Below, one piece after another: positions 1-9,082 of a stretch of DNA of 64,000 bases. Origin of the DNA: Marinihelvus fidelis (lineage in GTDB: Bacteria; Pseudomonadota; Gammaproteobacteria; Xanthomonadales; SZUA-36); contig NZ_VYXP01000001.1 of NCBI RefSeq assembly GCF_008725655.1, forward strand, positions 1-64,000, in the 5' to 3' direction. Positions within the stretch are counted from its first letter, which is position 1; every line of letters begins with the position of its first letter. The notes below the pieces were generated by a model. The model saw nothing but the letters and a program-made list of their open reading frames with translations. It was not told the origin of the DNA and did no database searches. The position numbers and the translations under genes are program-made.

Positions 1-41
1 ACCCCGAACCCACACCCCCACCCCGCAACACCCCCGTCAGG

Positions 42-47
42 TATAAT
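42..47 (+). promoter_or_regulatory. Probable -10 element of the yajC-secDF promoter
   Basis: A perfect TATAAT lies about 75 bases before the yajC start, in a GC-rich context where such a hexamer is rare. No convincing -35 box is visible at the usual distance. A small hairpin (CCCCATTTCGGGG, about 81-93) lies in the 5' leader between it and the gene. A promoter is inferred from the hexamer alone. Confidence 0.4.
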
Positions 48-121
48 TGCGCGCCCCCGAGTTGAACTGGCTGCCCAGCGGCCCCATTTCGGGGAAATGA
101 CATAATAATTTGAGGCATTCC

Positions 122-444
122 ATGGACTTTTTCATTGCTTCCGCATACGCACAGGACGGCGCCCAACCCGGCGGCCTGGCGCAGTTCCTGCCGCTGATCC
201 TGATCTTCGTGTGTTCTATTTCCTGCTCATTCGCCCGCAGATGAAGCGCGCCAAGGAGCACAAGGCGCTGGTCGCAGGCCTGGGTAAGGGCGACGAGATC
301 GTCACCAACGGCGGCCTGCTCGGCAAGATCGTTGACCTCAACGATTCCTTCGTGACCCTTGAGCTGGCGGACAACGTCCAGATCAAGATCCAGCGTCACG
401 CCATCGCCAGCGTCATGCCGAAAGGCACGATCAAGTCCTCCTGA
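122..444 (+). pseudogene. yajC: YajC, Sec translocase accessory subunit, broken by a one-base frameshift
   Basis: YajC is a small inner-membrane protein that joins SecDF at the SecYEG translocon. The ATG at 122 follows a GAGG ribosome site and gives the usual N-terminus (MDFFIASAYAQ, then LPLILIF). At about 209-212 the frame is lost: GTGTGTTC stands where GTGGTGTTC would be expected. The remainder (FYFLLIRPQMKRAKEHK to the PKGT end) continues in the next frame and stops at 444. One missing G would restore a protein of about 108 residues, the normal family length. An internal GTG at 211 could only give the part after the membrane helix starts. Either this is a sequencing or assembly error, or the gene is truly broken. 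secD follows 46 bases downstream. Confidence 0.85.
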
Positions 445-490
445 TAGCGGCACCAGAAACCGTAACAGGACCACCCTCAGGGAGCGTTCC

Positions 491-2320
491 ATGAACCAGT
501 ATCCAGCCTGGAAGTACGTGCTGATTCTCCTGGTGATTGCCGTGGGCGTGATTTACGCGCTGCCCAACCTTTACGGCGACCACCCGGCGGTGCAGGTGAC
601 TTCCGCCCGTGGCTTCCAGCTTCCGCTGGAGATCGAGACCACGATCGACGACACCCTTGCCAGCGAGCAGATTCCGTTCCTCGGCACCGAGCTGGGCGAC
701 AATCGCGTGCTGGTTCGGCTGAGCAACACCGACGACCAGCTGCGTGCCTCCGACGCGCTGCAGAAGACCCTGGGCGACGGCTACGTCGTGGCCCTGCACA
801 TGGCCCACGCCACCCCGGGCTGGCTGCGCGCCTTCGGCGCCAAGCCGCTGACCCTGGGCCTGGATCTGCAGGGCGGTGTGCACTTCCTGATGCAGGTGGA
901 CATGGAAACCGCCCGCAGCCAGCAGCTCGACCGCTATGTCGATGACATTCGCGCCGCGCTGCGCGAGGCCGGCATCCGCTACGTGTCGGTCCGTCATGAG
1001 AACGAGAACGTGCTCATCCAGCTGCGCTCCGAGGCCGACCGCGAAGAGGCCGAGCGCATCATCAACCGTGACCAGAGCCTGGACGGCCTGGACCTGGAAG
1101 AGCTGCCGGCCGGCGAGACCTTCGGCCTGTCCGGCACAGTGCTGGAACGCCAGTTGCTGGAATTGCAACAGACCGCGCTGAAGCAGAACATCACCACGCT
1201 GCGTAACCGCGTCAACGAACTGGGCGTGGCCGAGCCGGTCATCCAGCAGCAGGGCGCCGACCGCGTGGTCGTGCAGCTGCCCGGCGTGCAGGACATGGCC
1301 GAGGCCAAGAAGATCATCGGCGCCACGGCCACCCTGGAGTACCGCGCCGTGGACGAGGTCAATGACGCGTTTACCGCGCAGCAGACCGGCCGCATTCCAT
1401 CTGACTCGCGTATGTACAGCTACCTGGGCAGCCCGCTGCTGCTGAAGAAGCGCCTGATCGTGTCCGGTGATCAGCTCATCGGCGCCTCCGGCGGTTTCGA
1501 CCAGCAGAGCGGCACGCCGATGGTGTCCGTCACTCTGGACGGCGTCGGCGCCTCGCGCATGCTGGACTTCACCCGCGAGAACGTCGGCAACCGCATGGCG
1601 GTGGTCTACATCGAACAGAAGCCAGGCGGTGAGCGCGTCGAGGAAGTGATCTCGGTCGCCAACGTCCGTGAGCCGTTTGGCAAGCGTTTCCAGACCACCG
1701 GGCTCGACTCCATCGGCGAAGCCTCGCAGCTGGCTCTGCTGCTTCGCGCCGGTGCCCTGGCCGCGCCCATGGAGATTGCCTTCCAACGCACCGTCGGCCC
1801 CTCACTGGGTGCCGACAACATCGCCCGCGGCTTCAAGTCGGTGATTATCGGCTTCGCCCTGGTGCTGGTGTTCATGGCCATCTACTACCGCACCTTTGGC
1901 CTGTTCGCCGACATCGCGCTGTTCTGCAACCTGGTGTTGCTGCTGGCGCTGCTGTCGATGCTGGGCGCCACGCTGACCATGCCGGGTATCGCCGGTATCG
2001 TCCTGACGGTGGGTATGGCGGTGGATGCCAACGTGCTCATCTTCGAGCGTATCCGCGAGGAGCTGCGCAACGGCAACACGCCGCAGGCCAGTATCCGCGC
2101 GGGTTATGACAAGGCGTTCTCGACCATCGCGGATGCCAACGTCACCACGCTGATCGCCGCCTTCGTGCTGTTCCTGTTCGGCAGCGGCCCGGTGAAGGGC
2201 TTCGCTGTAACGCTATCGCTGGGCATCATCACGTCCATGTTCACCGCCATCATGGGTACGCGCGCGCTGGTGAATCTCTACTACGGCCGCCGCGCGCGGG
2301 TCGAGAAACTGGCGATTTGA
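491..2320 (+). CDS. secD: Protein translocase subunit SecD
   Basis: SecD is an RND-type membrane subunit that works with SecF and uses the proton gradient to pull exported proteins through SecYEG. The ATG at 491 gives 609 residues, a normal gammaproteobacterial length. The frame stays open further upstream, but that part overlaps yajC and is not SecD-like. One N-terminal membrane helix (about 8-26) is followed by the SecD signature GLDLQGG at 123-129, a large periplasmic P1 domain, and a C-terminal block of five membrane segments (about 450-600) with the family pattern GMAVDANVLIFERIREE. secF starts 10 bases after the stop, so the two are co-transcribed. Confidence 0.97.
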   Translation: MNQYPAWKYVLILLVIAVGVIYALPNLYGDHPAVQVTSARGFQLPLEIETTIDDTLASEQIPFLGTELGDNRVLVRLSNTDDQLRASDALQKTLGDGYVVALHMAHATPGWLRAFGAKPLTLGLDLQGGVHFLMQVDMETARSQQLDRYVDDIRAALREAGIRYVSVRHENENVLIQLRSEADREEAERIINRDQSLDGLDLEELPAGETFGLSGTVLERQLLELQQTALKQNITTLRNRVNELGVAEPVIQQQGADRVVVQLPGVQDMAEAKKIIGATATLEYRAVDEVNDAFTAQQTGRIPSDSRMYSYLGSPLLLKKRLIVSGDQLIGASGGFDQQSGTPMVSVTLDGVGASRMLDFTRENVGNRMAVVYIEQKPGGERVEEVISVANVREPFGKRFQTTGLDSIGEASQLALLLRAGALAAPMEIAFQRTVGPSLGADNIARGFKSVIIGFALVLVFMAIYYRTFGLFADIALFCNLVLLLALLSMLGATLTMPGIAGIVLTVGMAVDANVLIFERIREELRNGNTPQASIRAGYDKAFSTIADANVTTLIAAFVLFLFGSGPVKGFAVTLSLGIITSMFTAIMGTRALVNLYYGRRARVEKLAI

Positions 2321-2330
2321 GGGCGATCAC

Positions 2331-3272
2331 ATGAGACTTCTCAAGGACAAGACCAATATCGACTTCATGGGCAAGCGCAAGATCACGCTTGTCTTCTCCG
2401 CCATCCTGATCATCGTCGCCCTGGTGACGCTGCCGACCATGGGCCTGAACTTCGGCCTGGACTTCACCGGCGGTACCGAGGTCGAGGTGCGCTTCAACGA
2501 GGCGCCGGATGTGGGCGCCGTGCGTGAATCGCTGGCAGGCGCCGGCATGGATGACGCCACGGTGCAGACCTTCGGCTCCAGCACCGACATGCTGGTGCGG
2601 ATTCCGCCGCACGAGGGTGATTCCAACGCCGACACCCAGGCCACCCAGGTGATCGAGGCGCTGGCCCAGGACTTCCCGTCCGGTGTGGAAATGCGTTCCT
2701 CGGGCTTTGTCGGCCCGCAGGTGGGCGAAGAGCTGACCGAGCAAGGCATCCTGGCGGTCATCTACGCGCTCATCGGCATCTTCATCTACGTCATGTTCCG
2801 CTTCCAGTGGCGCTTCTCCGTGGGCGCCGTGATCGCGGTTATCCATGACATCCTGGTGACGCTGGGCATGCTGGCCATCCTGCAGATCGACTTCGATCTG
2901 ACCGTGGTCGCGGCGTTGCTGGCCGTGGTCGGTTATTCGCTGAACGACACCATCGTGCTGTTCGACCGCATCCGCGAGAACTTCCCGCGCATGGGCAAGA
3001 GCACGCCGACCGAGGTCATCAACCGCTCCGTCAACGAGACCCTGTCACGTACGTTGATGACGTCGTTGACCACGCTGCTGGTGCTGATCGCGCTGTTCTT
3101 CTTTGGCGGCGAGATCATCCACGCCTTCGCCTGGACGCTGATCGTCGGCGTTGTCGTGGGTACCTACTCGTCCATCTACGTGGCCAGCGTCGCGCTGTTG
3201 CTGCTGGGTGTCAGCAAGCAGGACCTGCTGGTTATCGAGAAGGAAGGCGCCGAGATCGACTCCATGCCTTGA
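2331..3272 (+). CDS. secF: Protein translocase subunit SecF
   Basis: Partner of SecD in the accessory translocase complex. The 313 residues match normal SecF length. Visible features are the first membrane helix (about 18-38), the family motif GLDFTGG at 42-48, a short periplasmic domain, and five C-terminal helices carrying the VVGYSLNDTIVLFDRIREN segment shared with SecD-type proteins. It is separated from secD by 10 bases. It is followed by a heptamer repeat array and a strong terminator at about 3345-3377, which probably ends the yajC-secD-secF transcript. Confidence 0.97.
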   Translation: MRLLKDKTNIDFMGKRKITLVFSAILIIVALVTLPTMGLNFGLDFTGGTEVEVRFNEAPDVGAVRESLAGAGMDDATVQTFGSSTDMLVRIPPHEGDSNADTQATQVIEALAQDFPSGVEMRSSGFVGPQVGEELTEQGILAVIYALIGIFIYVMFRFQWRFSVGAVIAVIHDILVTLGMLAILQIDFDLTVVAALLAVVGYSLNDTIVLFDRIRENFPRMGKSTPTEVINRSVNETLSRTLMTSLTTLLVLIALFFFGGEIIHAFAWTLIVGVVVGTYSSIYVASVALLLLGVSKQDLLVIEKEGAEIDSMP

Positions 3273-3275
3273 TGG

Positions 3276-3310
3276 GTGACGCGTTACGCGTTACGCGTGA
3301 CTCGTAACGC
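3276..3310. repeat. GTGANNN heptamer array, left arm (about 5 units)
   Basis: Five degenerate 7-base units (GTGACGC, GTTACGC, GTTACGC, GTGACTC, GTAACGC) start four bases after the secF stop. A facing array of the reverse complement lies at 3430-3452, with the secF terminator between the two. The same unit family recurs elsewhere in this window. Confidence 0.85.
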
Positions 3311-3344
3311 GTGGACCGGGCGGCCATCGGCCGCCCTCGGTTAC

Positions 3345-3377
3345 AAAAAAACCCGCCGGTTGGCGGGTTTTTTTACG
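3345..3377. terminator. Bidirectional intrinsic terminator between secF and suhB
   Basis: An A7 tract, CCCGCC, a GGTT loop, GGCGGG and a T7 tract form a compact hairpin that has a U-run on either strand. It lies between the convergent secF (plus) and suhB (minus) genes and can serve both. Confidence 0.9.
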
Positions 3378-3429
3378 TCCGGGATGTCGCCGGGCTTAGA
3401 GTGGCGCGGGTCCGGCCGCTACGCCCTTC

Positions 3430-3452
3430 GCGTCACGCGTCACGCGTCACCA
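3430..3452. repeat. GTGANNN heptamer array, right arm (reverse complement, about 3 units)
   Basis: Three GCGTCAC units in tandem, the reverse complement of GTGACGC, lie just before the suhB stop codon. With the array at 3276-3310 they form a long inverted repeat enclosing the terminator. Confidence 0.85.
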
Positions 3453-3455
3453 GCC

Positions 3456-4256
3456 TCACCCGTTCTTGGCGGCCTTCCAGGCCGGCTCAATCAGCTGCCG
3501 CAGCGGCGTCATCAGCTTGTACGGCGCGGCGATCACGCTGCCGGAGTTTTCCAGGCGGTCATTGCCGTCGAAGTCGGTGCAGACGCCGCCGGCTTCGCGG
3601 ACCAGCAGGGCGCCTGCGGCCACATCCCAGGCCGCGGTGCCAATCTCGAAGTAGCCGTCCAGGCGGCCGGCCGCGGTCCAGGCCAGGTCCAGCGAGGCGG
3701 CGCCGGCGCGGCGAATATCCTGGATGCGGCGGAACACCGAACTGAACATCTTCGTGTACATCGGCATCAGTTCGCGTTTGCGGAACGGGAATGCCGTGGA
3801 GATGATGGCGTCGTCCAGCGTCGTGCGCTGCGATACGCGGATGCGGCGCTGGTCCAGGAACGCGCCCTTGCCGCGGCTGGCGGTGAACAGCTCGTCACGC
3901 ATCGGGTCGTAGACCAGCCCGTGCTCGGTGCGGCCATTGACCTGCAGCGCAATGGACACAGCAAAATGCGGGATCCCCTGGATGTAATTGCTGGTGCCGT
4001 CGACCGGGTCGATGATCCAGACGTGGTCGGATTCGCCCTGCATACCGCCTTCCTCGCCCAGGATGGCGTGGTCGGGGTAGTACTTGCGGATTTCTTTTAC
4101 AATCACGTCCTCGCAGGCCTGGTCGACTTCGCTGACGTAGTCGTAACGGGCCTTTTTGGCAACCGGGACACTATCCAGGTTGCGCAGATTTCTGCGCATC
4201 AGTTCGCCGGCGGCGTGGGCCGCCTCGGTGGCGACATTGATTGCGGGATGGGCCAT
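3456..4256 (-). CDS. suhB: Inositol-1-monophosphatase family protein SuhB
   Basis: A Mg-dependent phosphatase of the inositol monophosphatase family. In Escherichia coli SuhB also binds Nus factors and supports rRNA antitermination. The 266 residues show the family signatures in order: the Glu pair in GEEGG (68-69), WIIDPVDGTSNY with the metal-binding DPVDGT (83-88), and the C-terminal WDVAAGALLVREAGG. The length is typical. The ATG on the minus strand (4254-4256) overlaps the trmJ ATG on the plus strand, so the two genes diverge from overlapping start codons. Substrate preference cannot be read from the sequence. Confidence 0.95.
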   Translation of the reverse strand: MAHPAINVATEAAHAAGELMRRNLRNLDSVPVAKKARYDYVSEVDQACEDVIVKEIRKYYPDHAILGEEGGMQGESDHVWIIDPVDGTSNYIQGIPHFAVSIALQVNGRTEHGLVYDPMRDELFTASRGKGAFLDQRRIRVSQRTTLDDAIISTAFPFRKRELMPMYTKMFSSVFRRIQDIRRAGAASLDLAWTAAGRLDGYFEIGTAAWDVAAGALLVREAGGVCTDFDGNDRLENSGSVIAAPYKLMTPLRQLIEPAWKAAKNG

Positions 4257-5070
4257 GACTGAAACACTCGACGACAGGGCGGCACAGGATACCAGAACAG
4301 CGGCGCAGGCGGCAGAGCGACTGGCCCGCGTGCGTATCGTGCTGATTCACACCACCCATCCCGGCAACATCGGATCCACCGCCCGCGCCATGAAAGTGAT
4401 GGGGCTTTCGCAGTTGCACCTGGTCGCCCCCGAAGCGGCCTTTCCCAGCGCCGATGCCACCGCGCTGGCCTCCGGCGCCGCCGACCTGCTGCAAACCGCG
4501 CAGGTTCATGACGACCTGGACGGCGCGCTCGAGGGCTGCTCGCTGGTCCTGGGCACCAGCGCGCGCCTGCGCAGCCTGTCGATGCCGCAGATGGATGTGC
4601 GCCGCGCCGCCGTCGAGGCGCTGGCGGAGGTGTCCGCCGACAGCGCTGGCGACGTGGCTATCCTGTTCGGCCGCGAGGCCTGGGGCCTGACCAACGAGGA
4701 GATCCAGCGCTGCCACCAGCTGGTGCATATCGAGACCAACCCCGAGTTCGGTTCGCTGAACCTGTCCCAGGCCGTGCAGGTGGTGGCTTACGACCTGCGC
4801 ATGGCGGCCCTGGACGAGACCGGCGTGGAGCGTGCACCGCTGGACTGGGAGCCCGTCGACGCGGTCCAGATGGAGCGGTTCTACGAGCACCTGGAGCAGA
4901 CCCTGCTGGATATCCGCTTCCTTAACCCCGACCAGCCCAAGCGCCTGATGGGCCGCCTTCGGCGCCTGTTCAACCGCGCCCGGCCGGACCAGAACGAGAT
5001 GAACATCCTGCGCGGCATCCTGGCCGCGGCGCAACGCGAGGCCAAGCCCGAAGACCGCTCCGGGGACTGA
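4255..5070 (+). CDS. trmJ: tRNA (cytidine/uridine-2'-O-)-methyltransferase TrmJ
   Basis: A SPOUT-class methyltransferase that 2'-O-methylates position 32 of tRNAs. From the ATG at 4255 the protein has 271 residues with an N-terminal extension of about 25. Alignable TrmJ sequence begins at VRIVLIHTTHPGNIGSTARAMK. Further family features are the LFGREAWGLTNEE segment, the knot region EFGSLNLSQAVQVVAYDLRMA, and the C-terminal FYEHLEQTL and RLFNRARP segments. An in-frame GTG at 4330 would give a more usual N-terminus and would avoid the overlap with the suhB start codon, so the start is uncertain. Confidence 0.93.
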   Translation: MTETLDDRAAQDTRTAAQAAERLARVRIVLIHTTHPGNIGSTARAMKVMGLSQLHLVAPEAAFPSADATALASGAADLLQTAQVHDDLDGALEGCSLVLGTSARLRSLSMPQMDVRRAAVEALAEVSADSAGDVAILFGREAWGLTNEEIQRCHQLVHIETNPEFGSLNLSQAVQVVAYDLRMAALDETGVERAPLDWEPVDAVQMERFYEHLEQTLLDIRFLNPDQPKRLMGRLRRLFNRARPDQNEMNILRGILAAAQREAKPEDRSGD

Positions 5071-5120
5071 CGTTTTACCGATTCCCGGTTTGAATTCCGG
5101 TGTGCTTCTGATACGGTTTA

Positions 5121-5310
5121 ACCAGGGAGTGAGTCAGGGAAGATATCGCTACCATTGGTGGCGACAGGGACCACGGAAAAGGTTCTGAGTTCGAATGAAT
5201 TTACACCTCCCTTCAGCCCGGGTGCGTCCGGGTTCGGTGCCGCATCTTTCCCTGTCTCGCGTTTGAAAACCCACCTCGTCCCCTGCGTGGGCCCTCGAGC
5301 AACTCCCTTT
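5121..5310 (+). ncRNA. Candidate structured RNA (possibly 6S-like) after trmJ
   Basis: The 445 bases between trmJ and the next gene hold no credible protein. They contain nested complementary segments: GGGAGT 5125-5130 with ACTCCC 5302-5307, CAGGG 5135-5139 with CCCTG 5281-5285, and CAGGGA 5165-5170 with TCCCTG 5249-5254. The last continues as GCGA/TCGC after a two-base bulge. This describes a long rod of about 190 bases, the size and shape of 6S RNA, and short stretches (GATAT..TACCA..GTGGCG, and GCCGCATC near the 3' side) resemble 6S by eye. A competing local hairpin (CCCAC/GTGGG, 5270-5291) also exists. A TTGAAT at 5090 with TGATACGGT downstream could be its promoter. No family assignment is proven. 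Confidence 0.33.
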
Positions 5311-5312
5311 TG

Positions 5313-5358
5313 CCGGAAACGGTGGACCTTCGCGTCGTTGGCGCGTCGGCGTTTCCGG
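5313..5358 (+). other. Long hairpin before the 5411 terminator
   Basis: CCGGAAACG (5313-5321) is perfectly complementary to CGTTTCCGG (5350-5358), with a GC-rich loop. It lies in the same non-coding stretch as the candidate RNA and just ahead of a strong terminator. It may be part of one longer transcript or the 3' domain of a processed RNA. Confidence 0.5.
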
Positions 5359-5410
5359 GAAATGCCGCCCATCGGGTTCCTCTCCCTTCTCGTAAGGGCG
5401 GCGCAAGACA

Positions 5411-5441
5411 GCGGGCCGGCTCGGAGCCGGCCCGCTTTTTT
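5411..5441 (+). terminator. Strong intrinsic terminator of the non-coding region
   Basis: An eleven-base-pair stem (GCGGGCCGGCT / AGCCGGCCCGC) with a three-base loop is followed by six T residues on the plus strand only. It must end a plus-strand transcript: either trmJ with a long 3' region or a separate RNA from 5.1-5.4 kb. Confidence 0.92.
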
Positions 5442-5450
5442 CATGCTGGT

Positions 5451-5482
5451 TTGACAAGTCCGTCACATCCAACTGTTAAAAT
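5451..5482 (+). promoter_or_regulatory. Sigma-70 type promoter for the alkyltransferase-like gene
   Basis: A perfect -35 box TTGACA (5451-5456) is followed by the AT-rich TGTTAAAAT (5474-5482), which supplies a -10 at a 17 to 20 base spacing. It lies immediately after the terminator and 34 bases before the downstream ATG. That gene has no clear ribosome site. A 12-codon ATG frame (5481-5519) overlaps its start and could couple translation. Confidence 0.55.
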
Positions 5483-5515
5483 GGAGGCTGATTCCGCACT
5501 GCACCCTGTCGCAAC

Positions 5516-5926
5516 ATGAACGACACCAGCGCCGACACCGACATTGATTCGGGCGTCAGTACGCCCACGCGCCCCGATGCCGAGTGGTTTGAGGCGGTCT
5601 GGAAGGTTGTCAGTGATATCCCCCGCGGCCACGTGCTGACCTATGGCGACGTCGCCAGGCTTTCCGGCCTGCCACGCCAGGCCCGCCGCGTCAGCCAGGC
5701 AATGCGCCGCGCTCCCAATGACGTGGAACTGCCCTGGCACCGCGTCATCAACGCCCAGGGCAAGATTTCCTTCCCGCCCGATTCCGCCGGCTACGAGCGC
5801 CAGAAAGACCTGCTGCAGGAAGAGGGCGTGGTGTTCATCGACGGCCGAATCGACCTGGACCGCTTCGGCTACAAGGGCGCGCTTGACTGCCTGTTCTGGG
5901 GTGAGCCGGGGGTCAGTAAGACTTAG
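5516..5926 (+). CDS. Alkyltransferase-like protein (ATL, MGMT family, no acceptor Cys)
   Basis: The 136 residues match the DNA-binding domain of O6-alkylguanine-DNA methyltransferases (WKVVSDIPRGHVLTYGDVARLSGLPRQARRVSQAMR). In true methyltransferases the active site reads PCHR. Here it is PWHRV at 73-77, with Trp in place of the acceptor Cys. That is the signature of ATL proteins such as E. coli YbaZ, which bind O6-alkylguanine without repairing it and hand the lesion to nucleotide excision repair. The length suits an ATL, and there is no N-terminal methyltransferase domain. It stands alone, convergent with fghA. Confidence 0.92.
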   Translation: MNDTSADTDIDSGVSTPTRPDAEWFEAVWKVVSDIPRGHVLTYGDVARLSGLPRQARRVSQAMRRAPNDVELPWHRVINAQGKISFPPDSAGYERQKDLLQEEGVVFIDGRIDLDRFGYKGALDCLFWGEPGVSKT

Positions 5927-5986
5927 GGCGCATTTTCAGGGCTTTCCAGTCGTTGAAGACATTCCAGCCCCGGTCCCTGCGAAGCC

Positions 5987-6835
5987 TCAGTCGGCCGAAG
6001 CGATCAGCCCGAGCGCCTTGGCGTGATGGCGCAGGTGGTCGTCGATAAAGCTGGCCACAAAGAAGTAAGAGTGGTCATACCCTTCACGTAACCGGATTTC
6101 GAGCGGGTGGTGCGCGCAGATTGCGGCCTGCTCCAGCGCGCCGGGCTTTAATTGCTCGCCCAGGAACGGGTCGTCGGCGCCCTGGTCGATCAGGATGGGA
6201 AGCTGGATGTCGACGTCGGTGAGTAGCTGGGTGGCGTCCCATGCGCGCCAGTCGTTGCGGTCGTCGCCCAGGTAGTGGCTGAAGGCCTTCACGCCCCAGG
6301 GGCAGTCGGACGGGTGGCAGATGGGCGCGAAGGCGCTGACCGAGGCGTAGCGTTCCGGCTCGCGCAGGGCGCAGAGCAGGGCGCCGTGGCCGCCCATCGA
6401 ATGACCACTGACGGCGCGCTGGCCGGTGACCGGCAGGTTGGCTTCCACCAGGGCCGGCAGCTCCTTAGTCACGTAGTCGTACATGCGGTAGTGCCTGTCC
6501 CACGGCGCCTGCGTCGCGTTGACGTAGAAGCCGGCGCCGGAGCCGAAGTCCCAGTCGTCGTGCTCGCCGGGCAGGTCGGTGCCACGCGGGCTGGTGTCCG
6601 GGCAGACGATTGCCAGGCCCAGTTGTGCGGCCAGGCGCTGTGCACCTGCCTTTTGCATGAAGTTCTCGTCGGTGCAGGTCAGGCCCGACAGCCACCACAA
6701 CACCGGCACGGGGCCGGTATCGGCCTGCGGTGGCAGGTAGACACCGAATTCCATGTCGCAGTTGAGCGTGGCGCTGGCGTGCTTGTAGCGTTCGACCCGG
6801 CCGCCGAAGCTGCCGGTGGATGACAGTTTTTCCAT
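5987..6835 (-). CDS. fghA: S-formylglutathione hydrolase
   Basis: An alpha/beta-hydrolase of the esterase D family that hydrolyses S-formylglutathione to formate and glutathione, the second step of glutathione-dependent formaldehyde detoxification. The 282 residues include the nucleophile elbow GHSMGGHG with Ser146, the DWDFGSGAGFYVNAT segment typical of this family, and a C-terminal His in the YDHSYFF motif. It lies 17 bases downstream of the glutathione-dependent formaldehyde dehydrogenase on the same strand, the expected partner and order. Confidence 0.96.
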   Translation of the reverse strand: MEKLSSTGSFGGRVERYKHASATLNCDMEFGVYLPPQADTGPVPVLWWLSGLTCTDENFMQKAGAQRLAAQLGLAIVCPDTSPRGTDLPGEHDDWDFGSGAGFYVNATQAPWDRHYRMYDYVTKELPALVEANLPVTGQRAVSGHSMGGHGALLCALREPERYASVSAFAPICHPSDCPWGVKAFSHYLGDDRNDWRAWDATQLLTDVDIQLPILIDQGADDPFLGEQLKPGALEQAAICAHHPLEIRLREGYDHSYFFVASFIDDHLRHHAKALGLIASAD

Positions 6836-6852
6836 GTGTGCGGGGTCCCGGC

Positions 6853-8654
<1,802 letters not shown>

Positions 8655-8725
8655 GCCCAGGTTGACGGCCAGCAGTACCCAGCCGGACCGCCGCCGCAGC
8701 GCGTCACGCAGCGTCTGGCGGATGG

Positions 8726-8756
8726 AAAAACGCCGCCCCGGCTTATCGGGGCGGCG
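8726..8756 (-). terminator. Intrinsic terminator after the ferritin-like gene
   Basis: On the minus strand CGCCGCCCCG, a six-base loop and CGGGGCGGCG are followed by five T residues. It ends the MscS/ferritin transcript. It also lies where the true N-terminus of the DUF6498-type gene seems to be coded. Confidence 0.85.
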
Positions 8757-8782
8757 TTGACTTCCCTTGCGCGGTGACCGGC

Positions 8783-9076
8783 TCAATCGTGGTGGTGCCC
8801 GATTTCGCCTTCGGTGAACAGGTAGTCCTTCAGTTCCTTGTCGAAGCGCGGGTCGCGGCGGCGAATCCATTCGAGCACCATCGCCGCGTGCTCTTTCTCC
8901 TCGTCGCGGTTATGGGCCAGGATCTTGGCCAGTTCCGGGTCCTTGCAGGCGTCAACGCGCTGCTGGTACCAGTCGACCGCTTCCAGTTCTTCCATCAGCG
9001 AGATGATGGCCCGGTGCATGTCGCGGGTCTCGTCGCTGAGCTCTTCTACAGGTTCGTGATAGCCCTCGTTTGACAT
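8783..9076 (-). CDS. Encapsulated ferritin (EncFtn) homologue without an encapsulin neighbour
   Basis: A 97-residue protein close to the Rhodospirillum rubrum encapsulated ferritin. The ferroxidase ligands of that protein (Glu32, Glu62, His65) correspond here to Glu30, Glu60 and His63, and Trp36-Tyr37 to its Trp38-Tyr39, within RAIISLMEELEAVDWY and LAHNRDEEKEHAAM. Family members form an annular decamer that oxidises Fe(II) at the subunit interface, normally inside an encapsulin shell. Here no encapsulin gene is adjacent. The C-terminus (TEGEIGHHHD) lacks an obvious hydrophobic encapsulation peptide and instead ends in a His cluster. It starts 6 bases after the MscS gene. Confidence 0.92.
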   Translation of the reverse strand: MSNEGYHEPVEELSDETRDMHRAIISLMEELEAVDWYQQRVDACKDPELAKILAHNRDEEKEHAAMVLEWIRRRDPRFDKELKDYLFTEGEIGHHHD

Positions 9077-9082
9077 GAGCGA

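Noticed and set aside
3276-4262. A plus-strand frame starting in the heptamer array and running through suhB.
   Set aside because: It is antisense to suhB, and its start is repeat sequence, not a protein N-terminus.
5185-5200. GTTCGAAT as the T-loop of a tRNA.
   Set aside because: The flanking bases do not form a T stem, and no acceptor or anticodon stem can be drawn.
5155-5472. Small open frames on both strands between trmJ and the alkyltransferase-like gene.
   Set aside because: They have no ribosome site, no protein-like composition and no family resemblance. The region reads better as structured non-coding DNA.
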